A stretch of 64,000 nucleotides of DNA from Hoeflea sp. 108 (GTDB lineage Bacteria; Pseudomonadota; Alphaproteobacteria; Rhizobiales; Rhizobiaceae). Both the position numbers and the translations under genes were made by a program. The stretch spans positions 1,924,839 to 1,988,838 of the forward strand of contig NZ_KB890024.1 in assembly GCF_000372965.1 (NCBI RefSeq), in the 5' to 3' direction. The notes below the pieces were generated by a model. That model saw only the letters and a list, made by a program, of their open reading frames with translations. It was not told the origin of the DNA and ran no database searches. Position 1 is the stretch's first letter. Each line of letters begins with the position of its first letter. Positions 53,486-61,714 of this stretch are shown one piece after another.

Positions 53486-53833
53486 TCACTCCGCAAACAG
53501 ATTGCCGAGCGCGGTTTCCTTGTGCCTGTCACCGAAGAAGCCGTAGCTTCCGGCCGACAGTGGTCCGACATGCAGCGTGATCTGCTTGCCGCCGGCCACG
53601 ACCTTCTCGACATGGAAGTCGTTGCTTTCGAATTCCTCCGCCGTCGGATCGTCGTTGACGACCACAAGGTCGAATTCCTTTCCGGCGGGAACTGTCACGC
53701 TCTGCGGCTTGAAGCGGTGGTCCTTGATGGTGATCGTGAACGAAGTTGCATCGGTTGCGGCATGCGAGAGGCCGCCGGAAGCGACGAGCAGCCCCGTTGC
53801 GAGGATTGCGAATGTTGTGCGGGAAAGGAGCAT
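53486..53833 (-). CDS. Periplasmic cupredoxin-like protein
   Basis: 115 residues: signal peptide (MLLSRTTFAILATGLLVASGGLSHA) plus a cupredoxin barrel (SFTITIKDHRFKPQSVTVPAGKEF..). The mature chain has no Cys or Met, so the usual type-1 copper site is absent; three His and an EEFES acidic patch remain. Likely a periplasmic iron or copper chaperone for the FTR1 permease, in the EfeO-cupredoxin tradition. Confidence 0.8.
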   Translation of the reverse strand: MLLSRTTFAILATGLLVASGGLSHAATDATSFTITIKDHRFKPQSVTVPAGKEFDLVVVNDDPTAEEFESNDFHVEKVVAGGKQITLHVGPLSAGSYGFFGDRHKETALGNLFAE

Positions 53834-53889
53834 GGCTTCGACCTTCTTGCCCCTGCCAACGTCCGCCCGGCCGGGCAGGGAATGGCATC

Positions 53890-53917
53890 AGGATAGAAAG
53901 GTGATGGGGTGTGTCAA
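53890..53917 (-). promoter_or_regulatory. Promoter for the cupredoxin-FTR1 operon
   Basis: On the minus strand TTGACA (53917-53912), N16, TATCCT (53895-53890), 57 bp before the cupredoxin ATG. The -35 box is one arm of the inverted repeat GTGTCAAgttaaaTTGACAC (53911-53930). Confidence 0.55.
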
Positions 53918-53923
53918 GTTAAA

Positions 53924-53953
53924 TTGACACCTTAGAATTGTTATAAATACAAT
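53924..53953 (+). promoter_or_regulatory. Rightward promoter towards the DUF3008 gene, with ICE box in its spacer
   Basis: TTGACA (53924-53929), N18, TACAAT (53948-53953). The Irr-like element CTTAGAATTGTTATAAA (53931-53947; 15 of 17 to TTTAGAAYNRTTCTAAA) fills the spacer, so an Irr-type protein would block this promoter and sit upstream of the leftward one. Confidence 0.5.
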
Positions 53954-54064
53954 GATTACAGAGTGTTAGAGGATTGGTGCCGGTTTGATATGGTGGCTGT
54001 GGAACTCTCGGATACGGCCTTGCGTTGACCTTCTATGTTGAACCAGCCGAGGGAGGCCAATGCA

Positions 54065-54253
54065 ATGCCCGCCACTTCCAGAGCCCAGCAGAAGGCCGCT
54101 GGCGCGGCCCTCGCTGCCAAGCGCGGCGAAATCAACAAGAACGAACTCTTCGGTGCGTCGAAGGAAATGTATGAATCGATGACCGAAAAGGAACTCGAGG
54201 AATTCGCCCAGACCAAGCACAAGGGCCTGCCGGAGCATAAGGCCAAACACTAG
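54065..54253 (+). CDS. DUF3008 family small protein
   Basis: 62 residues: MPATSRAQQKAAGAALAAKRGE, then MTEKELEEFAQTKHKGLPEHK. This is the DUF3008 motif of small basic/acidic proteins in alphaproteobacteria and Xanthomonads, function unknown, sometimes linked to stress. GGGAGG sits 8 bases before ATG 54065. Divergent from the iron permease operon. Confidence 0.8.
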   Translation: MPATSRAQQKAAGAALAAKRGEINKNELFGASKEMYESMTEKELEEFAQTKHKGLPEHKAKH

Positions 54254-54301
54254 GGTGCGGTGCATCCGTTCGGATGCACCGATAGCTCCGGCAGCGCTGG
54301 C

Positions 54302-54937
54302 TCAGTAGCCCAGTGTAAAGCGTTTGCCGGTATGAACTGGGTGCTCGGCCTCATCGACAACGGCAACGGCGAAATCCTCGACCGAGATGTGGCTCTGGCC
54401 GCCGGCGTCGAACACCGGCTGGTCGCCGCCGAGGCGGAACTTGCCGGTGCGTTCGCCCGGCGCCATCATGATGGCTGGCGAGATGAACGACCATTGGAAC
54501 CCTGTCTCCTTGCGCAGCGCCGCCAGCGCGTCGCGGGCGGCGCGGGCGCCATCCTTGTAGGCGGCAGGGAAGTCCGGACCGTCCACCAGCTGCTTGCCGT
54601 CGATTTCGAGGCTGCCGGCGCCACCGACCACGACCACGCGCTTGCCGGCCGCCTTGACGGCTTCGATGATGGCCTTCGAGCCGGTGCTGTGCTTGGCATA
54701 GATATCAGGATCGCCCCACCCGCCGTTGAAGGCGGAGATGACGATGTCGGCATCGGCGATGGTCGCCTTGAGCGCCGGGATGTCGGTAACGTCCGCCTTC
54801 ACAGCGGTGACGCCGTCGAGCGTTGCTACCTTCGCCGGATTGCGGACGATGGCCGTAACCTTGTTGCCGCGCGATACGGCTTCCTTGAGCACGGCATTGC
54901 CGACGAAGCCGGATGCGCCGATGAGAGCGATTTTCAT
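54302..54937 (-). CDS. NAD(P)-dependent oxidoreductase (NmrA/atypical SDR)
   Basis: 211 residues, atypical SDR: MKIALIGASGFVGNAVLKEAV with the G-x-x-G-x-x-G motif, VTAIVRNPAKV, and DIVISAFNGG; like YhfK/QOR2-type and Staphylococcus-type azoreductases of the NAD_binding_10 family. No YxxxK. ATG 54937 has GGAG 7 bases upstream. Divergent from its likely repressor, the HxlR gene at 55084. Confidence 0.86.
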   Translation of the reverse strand: MKIALIGASGFVGNAVLKEAVSRGNKVTAIVRNPAKVATLDGVTAVKADVTDIPALKATIADADIVISAFNGGWGDPDIYAKHSTGSKAIIEAVKAAGKRVVVVGGAGSLEIDGKQLVDGPDFPAAYKDGARAARDALAALRKETGFQWSFISPAIMMAPGERTGKFRLGGDQPVFDAGGQSHISVEDFAVAVVDEAEHPVHTGKRFTLGY

Positions 54938-54995
54938 GATTTTCTCCATTCCACCCGCTTTGCCTTGGAATGGCATCGAGGGTATAATCTGTAAT

Positions 54996-55070
54996 CAGGT
55001 TACCAATGATAACTATATAGCTTCGATGAAACGGGCCGAAAAGAACGCATGATTTTGTGCCCAGGTTACC
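54996..55070. promoter_or_regulatory. Two CAGGTTACC repeats between the SDR and HxlR genes
   Basis: CAGGTTACC occurs at 54996-55004 and at 55062-55070, 66 bp apart and in the same orientation, within the 146-bp divergent region. The core GGTTACC is nearly palindromic. Candidate operator for the adjacent HxlR regulator; binding not shown. Confidence 0.45.
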
Positions 55071-55083
55071 CCGAGAGAACCGC

Positions 55084-55512
55084 ATGAACGCCTCGACCAA
55101 ACCTGTCGGGCAAAACGCCGGCACCGACACGCTGGTTCCGCTGCTGCACACCACGCCGGGTTTCGCCAGCGATGGGCGCAATTGTCCGATCCGTGAAGTA
55201 CTCGACCGTGTCGGCGACACCTGGAGCATCCTGGTCATCATCAATCTCCAGGAGCAGCCGGTGCGCTTCAATGCGCTGAAGCGCTCGATCGAGGGCATCT
55301 CCCAGCGCATGCTGACGGTGACCTTGCGCTCGCTCGAGCGTGATGGCCTGGTGCGCCGAACCGTGCGCCCGACCACCCCGCCCGAGGTGGAATACGGCCT
55401 CACCGAGCTTGGCCAGTCGATCGCCGTGCCCATCGGCGCGCTCGGCAGCTGGGCCGCCGCCAACCGCGACCAGATGCGCGGCGCCCGCGAAGCCTTCGAT
55501 CAGGCAAGCTGA
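55084..55512 (+). CDS. HxlR family transcriptional regulator
   Basis: 142 residues: the HxlR winged helix is CPIREVLDRVGDTWSILVI, RFNALKRSIEGISQRMLTVTLRSLERDGLV and TPPEVEYGLTELG. A single Cys near the start of the domain (in NCPIREV) is the redox or electrophile-sensing residue in this family. ATG 55084 chosen over 55057. It is divergent from the NAD(P)-binding protein, a usual HxlR target class. Confidence 0.9.
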   Translation: MNASTKPVGQNAGTDTLVPLLHTTPGFASDGRNCPIREVLDRVGDTWSILVIINLQEQPVRFNALKRSIEGISQRMLTVTLRSLERDGLVRRTVRPTTPPEVEYGLTELGQSIAVPIGALGSWAAANRDQMRGAREAFDQAS

Positions 55513-55584
55513 GCGCTGCAGGAATCGGAATGCGTGGCGCGGCGTGTGCTCCTAGTCTCCGGGCTCCAAAGAAGGAGCAAGCAG

Positions 55585-56310
55585 ATGGAAGTCACACGCA
55601 TCATCCCGCCCAACGCCATAGCCGAGAACGTTGATTGGCCGCGTGTGCTTGCCGAGCTCGATGAGTTCGGCACCGCTTTGACAGGGCCATTGCTGGATCG
55701 CGAAACCTGCCGCGCGCTACGCGGGCTCTACGATGGCGACGGACATTTCCGCAGCCGCATCGTCATGCAGCGCCACGGCTTCGGCTCGGGCGAGTACAAG
55801 TATTTCGCCGATCCGCTACCCGACATGATCTCGGCGCTGCGCCATGGCTTCTACGAGCGCCTTGCACCTTTCGCTAGCAGGTGGAACGAGCGCATGGGCA
55901 TCGCCACGCGCTATCCGCCGGATCTCGATGCCTTCCTGGCCGAATGTCATGCCGACGGCCAGACCAGGCCGACGCCACTGCTGCTCAAATATGGCGCCGA
56001 CGACTACAATTGCCTGCATCAAGATGTGTACGGCACTCATCTGTTCCCGGTTCAGCTGGTGATTCTGCTGAGCGAACCTGGCGAGGAGTTCGACGGCGGC
56101 GAATTGGTCATGACCGAGCAGCGCCCCCGCATGCAGTCACGCGCCGAGGTCGTGCCGCTGCACATGGGCTGTGGCGCGCTGTTTGCCGTCAACGATAGGC
56201 CGAAAGCTGGAAGCCGGGGCGATTACAGGGTAAAGATGCGCCACGGCGTCAGCCGCATTCGCTCCGGCGAGCGCTTCACGCTCGGCATCATCTTCCATGA
56301 TGCGAAATGA
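55585..56310 (+). CDS. 2OG-Fe(II) oxygenase
   Basis: 241 residues. Jelly-roll oxygenase with iron ligands HxD (His-Gln-Asp in CLHQDVYGTHLFPVQ) and distal His in KMRHGVSRI followed by R-x-x-x-x-x-L for 2OG binding. The upstream half (QRHGFGSGEYKYFADPLP) is that of the COG3826-type prolyl-hydroxylase-like family. Substrate unknown. Ribosome site GAAGGAG fixes ATG 55585. Confidence 0.85.
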   Translation: MEVTRIIPPNAIAENVDWPRVLAELDEFGTALTGPLLDRETCRALRGLYDGDGHFRSRIVMQRHGFGSGEYKYFADPLPDMISALRHGFYERLAPFASRWNERMGIATRYPPDLDAFLAECHADGQTRPTPLLLKYGADDYNCLHQDVYGTHLFPVQLVILLSEPGEEFDGGELVMTEQRPRMQSRAEVVPLHMGCGALFAVNDRPKAGSRGDYRVKMRHGVSRIRSGERFTLGIIFHDAK

Positions 56311-56533
56311 GCCGGCTGCCGGCCCAGGCGTTGACATCCAGGGCTGTTTCCCCTAGTTAGCCGCCAACGCCGGGCCGAAAAGCCCGGTGTTTCATTTGAC
56401 GTGTCCCGTGGGCCTTTTCCGCAATGCGTGCGTGGAAGGTCCTGTCAGGTCTCGAAAACGGAGGCCAGAGGAGGGCGCGTTTCCTTCACTCGAAACACGA
56501 GGTTTCGAGTGTATTGTTTTGAAAGGGAATGCG

Positions 56534-57151
56534 ATGAGCAAGCGCGAATCCGCTAAGTACAAAATTGATCGCCGTCTTGGCGAGAACATCTGGGGCCGTC
56601 CGAAGTCCCCGGTCAACAAGCGTGAATACGGCCCCGGCCAGCACGGTCAGCGTCGCAAGGGCAAGCTCTCGGACTTCGGTCTGCAGCTGCGCGCCAAGCA
56701 GAAGCTGAAGGGTCACTACGGTGACGTGTCGGAAAAGCAGTTCCGCAAGACCTACGAAGAGGCCAACCGCCGCAAGGGCGACACCTCTGAGAACCTGATC
56801 GGCCTGCTCGAGTCGCGTCTGGATGCGGTCGTCTACCGCGCCAAGTTCGTGCCGACCATTTTCGCGGCCCGTCAGTTCGTCAACCACGGCCACGTCAACG
56901 TCAACGGCAAGCGCACCAACATCTCGTCCTACCGCTGCAAGGCTGGCGACGTGATCGAAGTCCGCGAGAAGTCGAAGCAGCTGGTTATCGTTCTCGAGGC
57001 CGTCGCTCTCGCCGAGCGTGACGTTCCCGACTACATCGAAGTCGACCACAACAAGATGGTCGCCACCTTCGCTCGCGTTCCCGGCCTGTCGGACGTTCCG
57101 TTCGCAGTCCAGATGGAACCGAACCTCGTCGTCGAATTCTATTCGCGCTAA
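56534..57151 (+). CDS. rpsD: 30S ribosomal protein S4
   Basis: 205 residues, uS4: MSKRESAKYKIDRRLGENIWG at the start, GPGQHGQRRKGKLSDFGLQLR and the S4 RNA-binding domain RLDAVVYRAKFVPTIFAARQFVNHGHVNVNG. Primary 16S-binding protein. The start at 56534 has AAAGGGAA upstream. Stands alone; terminated at 57181. Confidence 0.98.
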   Translation: MSKRESAKYKIDRRLGENIWGRPKSPVNKREYGPGQHGQRRKGKLSDFGLQLRAKQKLKGHYGDVSEKQFRKTYEEANRRKGDTSENLIGLLESRLDAVVYRAKFVPTIFAARQFVNHGHVNVNGKRTNISSYRCKAGDVIEVREKSKQLVIVLEAVALAERDVPDYIEVDHNKMVATFARVPGLSDVPFAVQMEPNLVVEFYSR

Positions 57152-57180
57152 TCCCTCACGGGTTCAGCATCGAATTCAAG

Positions 57181-57208
57181 AGAGCGGCCGGCAACGGCCG
57201 CTCTTTTC
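57181..57208 (+). terminator. Terminator of rpsD
   Basis: AGAGCGGCC/GGCCGCTCT 9-bp stem (loop GGCAAC), then TTTCGTTT. Confidence 0.85.
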
Positions 57209-57322
57209 GTTTGGGTTTCTGTCTTGGCCTCGGCGTCTTGCGCGGCGCAGGATTTTGCGAAATACCGCAGCAGACATGCAGTTGCCGCGCGTGCGGCTCC
57301 AGCGGATTTGAAGGACGGGCCG

Positions 57323-58177
57323 ATGGGCATTCACGAACAGGACGCACTGGCCGAGCCGGAAGAGGTGAACTTCCCGCTCTATCGCGATGCTCCCTCGTCG
57401 GTGGAATTCAACAAGCTGCGGAAGCGGCTGCTACGGCAGGCGCGCCAGGCCATAGAAGATTACGCCATGGCAAAGCCGGGCGAACGCTGGCTGGTGGCCC
57501 TGTCGGGCGGCAAGGACTCTTACGGCCTGCTCGCTGTCCTGCTTGACCTCAAATGGCGCGGCCTGCTGCCGGTCGAACTGCTTGCCTGCAATCTCGACCA
57601 GGGCCAGCCGAATTTCCCGAAGAACGTGCTGCCCGACTATCTCGACGCCAACGGCATCGCTCACCGCATCGAGTATCGCGACACCTATTCGATCGTCACC
57701 GACAAGATTTCGGAGGGCAGCACCTATTGTTCGCTGTGCTCCAGGCTGAGGCGCGGCCATCTCTATCGCATCGCGCGCGAGGAGGGCTGCTCGTCGCTGG
57801 TGCTCGGCCATCACCGCGAGGACATCCTCGAGACCTTCTTCATGAACCTGTTCCATGGCGGCCGTCTCGCCGCCATGCCGCCCAAGCTGCTCAACGATGA
57901 GGGCGACGTCATGGTGCTTCGGCCGCTCGCCTTCTGCGCCGAGGCCGACATGGCGAAGTTCGCCGACGCCATGAAGTTCCCGATCATTCCCTGCGACCTC
58001 TGCGGCAGCCAGGAGGGCCTTCAGCGCAACGCCATGAAGGCGATGCTCGACGACATCGAACGCAAGATGCCGGGCCGCAAGGACACCATGATTCGCGCGC
58101 TCGGCAATGTCAGGGCCTCACATATGCTCGACCGCAAACTCTTCGACTTTGCTACGCTGTCCCTGGGCGGCGCCTGA
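57323..58177 (+). CDS. ttcA: tRNA 2-thiocytidine(32) synthetase TtcA
   Basis: 284 residues. PP-loop SGGKDSYGLL and two CxxC pairs (YCSLCSR and CDLCGS) that hold the Fe-S cluster used in thiolation of C32. ATG 57323 has AAGGAC upstream; homology starts about there. Depends on Fe-S supply, as with the suf operon. Complete length. Confidence 0.93.
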   Translation: MGIHEQDALAEPEEVNFPLYRDAPSSVEFNKLRKRLLRQARQAIEDYAMAKPGERWLVALSGGKDSYGLLAVLLDLKWRGLLPVELLACNLDQGQPNFPKNVLPDYLDANGIAHRIEYRDTYSIVTDKISEGSTYCSLCSRLRRGHLYRIAREEGCSSLVLGHHREDILETFFMNLFHGGRLAAMPPKLLNDEGDVMVLRPLAFCAEADMAKFADAMKFPIIPCDLCGSQEGLQRNAMKAMLDDIERKMPGRKDTMIRALGNVRASHMLDRKLFDFATLSLGGA

Positions 58178-58211
58178 CCGACGATCGGTCCGCCACGGCC
58201 CTGCTGAAAAG

Positions 58212-58247
58212 AAAAACCCCACCCCGATGTCTCGGGATGGGGTTTTG
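58212..58247. terminator. Bidirectional terminator between ttcA and the MFS gene
   Basis: AAAACCCCACCCCGA/TCGGGATGGGGTTTT, 15-bp stem with one mismatch, A run on one side and T run on the other. Confidence 0.85.
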
Positions 58248-58266
58248 TTTTGGTATGCTGAAAAGG

Positions 58267-59520
58267 TTAGTGCGGCTTTGCCGGAGCTCCCGGTGCGCTG
58301 AACAGCTTGCCGCGCTCGGCGATCAGCACCATCACCAGACCCAGCAATGCGACGCTGACGTAACCCAGCGCCAGCGGCATCACCGTGCCGTCGAACGACT
58401 GGCCGATGAAGGCGCCGATCAGGCCGCCGCCCACCGTCTGCATGAAGCTCTGCACCGACGACGCCGTGCCCGCGATGTGGCCAAGCGGCTCCATGGCGAT
58501 AGCGTTGAAGTTCGAGCCGATCCAGCCGAACTGGAACATTGCCGCCGCAAACAACACCACGAAGACGGGGAAGGGTACCCAGCCAGTCAGCGACCAGGCG
58601 AACCAGATGGCGCTCACGACCGTGAAGCCGAGCAGTGCGCCATGCGACAGTCGGCGCATGCCGAGCTTGATCACCAGGCGCGAGTTCAGGAACGACGACA
58701 CCGACATCATCGCTGCGATCGCCGCGAAGACCAGCGGGAACCACACGCCCAGCCCGTAGATGCCGACATAGACCTGCTGGGCCGAGTTGATGAAGCCAAG
58801 CAGCGACCCGAAGATGATCATCGAGGCCAGCGTGTAGAACAGCGACACGCGCGTCGTCAGCACGATGCGGAAGCCGTTGACGATCGACATCAGGCTCAGC
58901 GGCCGCCGATCCTGCGGATGCATGGTCTCGGGCATGCGCAGCGCCGTCCAGGCGGTGATCGCAAGTGCGGTCACCGACATGACCACGAAGATCATGTGCC
59001 ATTCGGAAAACAGCATGATGAGCTGGCCGATGCCGGGTGCAAGAACCGGGATGATCATGAATACCATGAACACCAGCGACATGATCTCGGCCATCTGCCG
59101 GCCGCCGTAACGGTCGCGCACGATGGAAATGGCGATCACGCGCGTCGAGGCCGCACCGATACCCTGGATGAAGCGCAGCACCAGCAGGATCTCGAAGGAC
59201 GGTGCAAACGCCGCGGCGAAGGCCGCGAGAATGTAGATGCTGAGGCCGAACAGCAGCGGGCCGCGCCGGCCGAAACGATCGGATGCCGGTCCGTAGAACA
59301 ACAGCGCCAGGCCCATGCCGGCGACATAGGCGGTAATGACGAACTGCCGGTGGTTTTCGCTCTCGACGCCAAGGCTGGCGCCGATCTGCTGCAAGGCCGG
59401 CAGCATGATGTCGATGGCAAGCGCGTTGACCGCCATCAGTGCGGCGCAGATCGCGATGAATTCCCAGCGCGGAAGGGGAAACAGTGCGTCGATCACGTCG
59501 TCGGTGTTTTTCGGTTCCAT
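58267..59520 (-). CDS. MFS drug transporter, Bcr/CflA family
   Basis: 417 residues, 12 TM helices. Motif A region GPASDRFGRRGPLL after TM2; TM4-5 RFIQGIGAASTRVIAISIVRDRYG is the Bcr/CflA signature. Proton-driven efflux of drugs or sulfonamide-like compounds, inferred by family. ATG 59520 chosen; the frame extends to 59571. Confidence 0.9.
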   Translation of the reverse strand: MEPKNTDDVIDALFPLPRWEFIAICAALMAVNALAIDIMLPALQQIGASLGVESENHRQFVITAYVAGMGLALLFYGPASDRFGRRGPLLFGLSIYILAAFAAAFAPSFEILLVLRFIQGIGAASTRVIAISIVRDRYGGRQMAEIMSLVFMVFMIIPVLAPGIGQLIMLFSEWHMIFVVMSVTALAITAWTALRMPETMHPQDRRPLSLMSIVNGFRIVLTTRVSLFYTLASMIIFGSLLGFINSAQQVYVGIYGLGVWFPLVFAAIAAMMSVSSFLNSRLVIKLGMRRLSHGALLGFTVVSAIWFAWSLTGWVPFPVFVVLFAAAMFQFGWIGSNFNAIAMEPLGHIAGTASSVQSFMQTVGGGLIGAFIGQSFDGTVMPLALGYVSVALLGLVMVLIAERGKLFSAPGAPAKPH

Positions 59521-59533
59521 ATCGATTTTCGGT

Positions 59534-59566
59534 CCAAACGAAAATGCGCCGGGAATCCGGCGCATT
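59534..59566 (-). terminator. Terminator of grxD
   Basis: AATGCGCCGG/CCGGCGCATT 10-bp stem with loop GAAT; read leftward it is followed by TTTTCGTTT. Confidence 0.8.
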
Positions 59567-59619
59567 CTCAAAATGCGATGAGCCCCGAATGGACCGGAGC
59601 CGATGGTCTTCTCAGGTGA

Positions 59620-59955
59620 TCAGGCGGCGCCCTTGACGCTCACGCCCTTCTCCTGGAGGAACGACTGCAGTTCTCCAGCCTGGAACATCTCGCGGATGAT
59701 ATCGCAGCCGCCGACAAACTCGCCCTTGACGTAGAGCTGGGGAATGGTCGGCCAGTTGGAATAGTCCTTGATGCCCTGGCGAAGGTCGTTCGAGGTCAGG
59801 ACGTTGACGCCTTTGTAGTCGACGCCGAGATAGTCGAGGATTTGCACGACCTGACCGGAAAAGCCGCACTGCGGAAAGCCGGGCGTGCCTTTCATGAACA
59901 GCACGACGTCCTGGCTCTTCACTTCACTGTCGATGTATTCGTTGATTCCGCTCAT
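59620..59955 (-). CDS. grxD: Monothiol glutaredoxin GrxD
   Basis: 111 residues with the CGFS active site (PQCGFSGQ) and the WPTIPQLYVKGEFVGGCDI block; binds a [2Fe-2S] cluster with glutathione and delivers it to targets, often partnered with BolA, which lies 1.8 kb away in the same orientation. Complete family length. Confidence 0.96.
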   Translation of the reverse strand: MSGINEYIDSEVKSQDVVLFMKGTPGFPQCGFSGQVVQILDYLGVDYKGVNVLTSNDLRQGIKDYSNWPTIPQLYVKGEFVGGCDIIREMFQAGELQSFLQEKGVSVKGAA

Positions 59956-60144
59956 GGGCCCAAAACCTCAAACCTAGCCGGACTCTGTCGTAGCCGGCAA
60001 TATCCGCTAGACTGCTAGCACTTGCCACTATGTGGTTGCAACAGTCGAGCTTTCCAAGCCTTGCAATGCCGCATCCCGACAGGGGCGGGCAGGGCATGCC
60101 GCTTTTGCCGATCTGACGTCGTCAAGCGGCTGGCAAGGCGGCGT

Positions 60145-60369
60145 TCAGGCGCTGCGGCGTACCTTCGAGCGCGAACGCACCGTGCGCTTGCGGCTCGTCT
60201 GCTTCTTGGCTGGCCTCAAAAGCTTCTCGATCTGGCGCAGCGTCGACGAGCTCGACGAAACCGTGCGTTTGCGCCGGCGTGCCCGCTTCGAGGTGCCTGA
60301 GGTCTTCTTCAGTATATCCTTGAGCGCGCCATCGACGACACCCTGCACGAGATCGGAAATCAGCGACAT
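60145..60369 (-). CDS. Small basic hypothetical protein
   Basis: 74 residues starting MSLISDLVQGVVDGALKDIL, with a helical N-terminal third and a very basic, Ser/Arg/Lys-rich C-terminus (RARRRKRT, KKQTSRKRT). The GTG at 60378 would add three residues. Weak ribosome site. Looks like a DNA/RNA- or membrane-binding small protein seen in related genomes; function unknown, gene reality moderate. Confidence 0.5.
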   Translation of the reverse strand: MSLISDLVQGVVDGALKDILKKTSGTSKRARRRKRTVSSSSSTLRQIEKLLRPAKKQTSRKRTVRSRSKVRRSA

Positions 60370-60443
60370 TGAGCCCACACTTCGTGTTTCGATTTGTATC
60401 GTCGATGAATAGAAGACCGTTCTGCCAATGTCGAGACATTGAC

Positions 60444-61172
60444 CTATTTGAAGGCCCTAACGCAGATGAAGGCAGGCGAGAGGCTCAATTCTGCGAAGTG
60501 CTGGGGATCGACGGACGCCATCTCAGGCACGGGCAGCGGCTCGACGAAACGGTCGAGCCTCCAGCCGGCATCGGCAAGGCCGTTGAGTATGTCCTGCAGC
60601 GGCCGTCGGTACGATTGCACATATGGGTTCGGCGCACCGAAGCCGCCCCAATGCATGCCCCACAGATTGGTGGCGAAGTAGCTGGCATCGCCCCGCGTGC
60701 GCTGGTCGGCCCAGTCGCGCATCGGATGGCCCATCGAAAAGATCAGCCGGCAGCCACTTCGGCCAATGCGGTGGAACTCGGAGAAGACGGGGCCGAGTTC
60801 CTGCACATAGTCCAGCGCCAGCGAACACAGGATCGCATCGGTGCTGTTGCTTGCCAGCCAGTGCAGCGGCTTGGCAAGATCGCCTTCGTGGAAATCGACG
60901 TCGAGACCGGCGCAGCGTTTCCGCGCCAGTTCAAGCATTTCGGGCGTGATGTCGAAGGCGTGGACCCGCGCTCTGCCGCGCGCCAGCTTTTCCGCGCAGA
61001 TGCCGGAGCCGCAGCCGGCATCGACCACGTCCAGCCCGGCGACGTCACCGAGCAGGGCCAGCGAGGCCGGGCGCTCGTAGAGCGCGTTGTGCGGCTTGGT
61101 AGGTGCGGCCGCATCATAGCGCTCGGCAAAGGTGGAGTAGGCGCGGCGCGCGACCTGTTCGTCTTCAGACAT
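60444..61172 (-). CDS. Class I SAM-dependent methyltransferase
   Basis: 242 residues: VVDAGCGSGICAEKLARG (motif I), AFDITPEMLELARKR and ILCSLALDYVQELG. Methyltransf_11 domain of the UbiE/BioC-like group. Target unknown. ATG 61172 (MSEDEQVARRAY) is chosen because homology-like sequence starts there; the in-frame extension to 61349 is not conserved-looking. Confidence 0.85.
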   Translation of the reverse strand: MSEDEQVARRAYSTFAERYDAAAPTKPHNALYERPASLALLGDVAGLDVVDAGCGSGICAEKLARGRARVHAFDITPEMLELARKRCAGLDVDFHEGDLAKPLHWLASNSTDAILCSLALDYVQELGPVFSEFHRIGRSGCRLIFSMGHPMRDWADQRTRGDASYFATNLWGMHWGGFGAPNPYVQSYRRPLQDILNGLADAGWRLDRFVEPLPVPEMASVDPQHFAELSLSPAFICVRAFK

Positions 61173-61216
61173 GAGATTTGCTCGTTGAGCGTCTGGCCGG
61201 ATGCGAAATTCGGGTC

Positions 61217-61708
61217 TCAACTGCAGCCAGGCAATGAGGCAAGTTTCTGAAGGTCTTCTTTGGCAGCGCTTTTCAGGATTGCGGCCGGTATTCTGGTGCT
61301 GTCGACATTCACAATCAGGCCGATGCTGTCGACAACGACGTAACCGCATTCTTTGTCGCCCGCCGCGGACATACCGTCGAACTCTACGGCGACAAGACGT
61401 CCTTCAGGCTGTTCATAGGTAACGGTTTTTGTGAAACGTCTTTGCTGGACCGGATCGGTCGTCGCCGATGAGGCAAGCCAGGTGCGGTAACCGATCACTG
61501 CCTGGGTCTGCTTGGAGAAGTGCAGGTAGGCGCCAGCGAAGTCGCCACGGTCGAACTTGGCGAAAAACTGCCGCGCCGCAGCAATCGCCTCATAGTCTGT
61601 CGACTGCTGGGCCCTGCTGGCATCTGTCAGGGCGACAGCTAAACAGGGAACGAGCACCAGGAGACGCGACATTCTCCGACCAGGTGTCCGAGAAGTCGCG
61701 CCTGACAT
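61217..61708 (-). CDS. Exported protein, DUF4019-like
   Basis: 163 residues with a signal peptide (about 1-34, core RLLVLVPCLAVALTDASRA) and a small alpha/beta domain: ARQFFAKFDRGDFAGAYLHFSKQTQ then VEFDGMSAAGDKECGYVVVD. DUF4019 proteins have this pattern; function unknown. ATG 61708 has GGAG 9 bases upstream and begins 6 bp after the bolA stop, so it is likely co-transcribed. ATG 61672 is an alternative. Confidence 0.65.
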   Translation of the reverse strand: MSGATSRTPGRRMSRLLVLVPCLAVALTDASRAQQSTDYEAIAAARQFFAKFDRGDFAGAYLHFSKQTQAVIGYRTWLASSATTDPVQQRRFTKTVTYEQPEGRLVAVEFDGMSAAGDKECGYVVVDSIGLIVNVDSTRIPAAILKSAAKEDLQKLASLPGCS

Positions 61709-61714
61709 CTTTTT

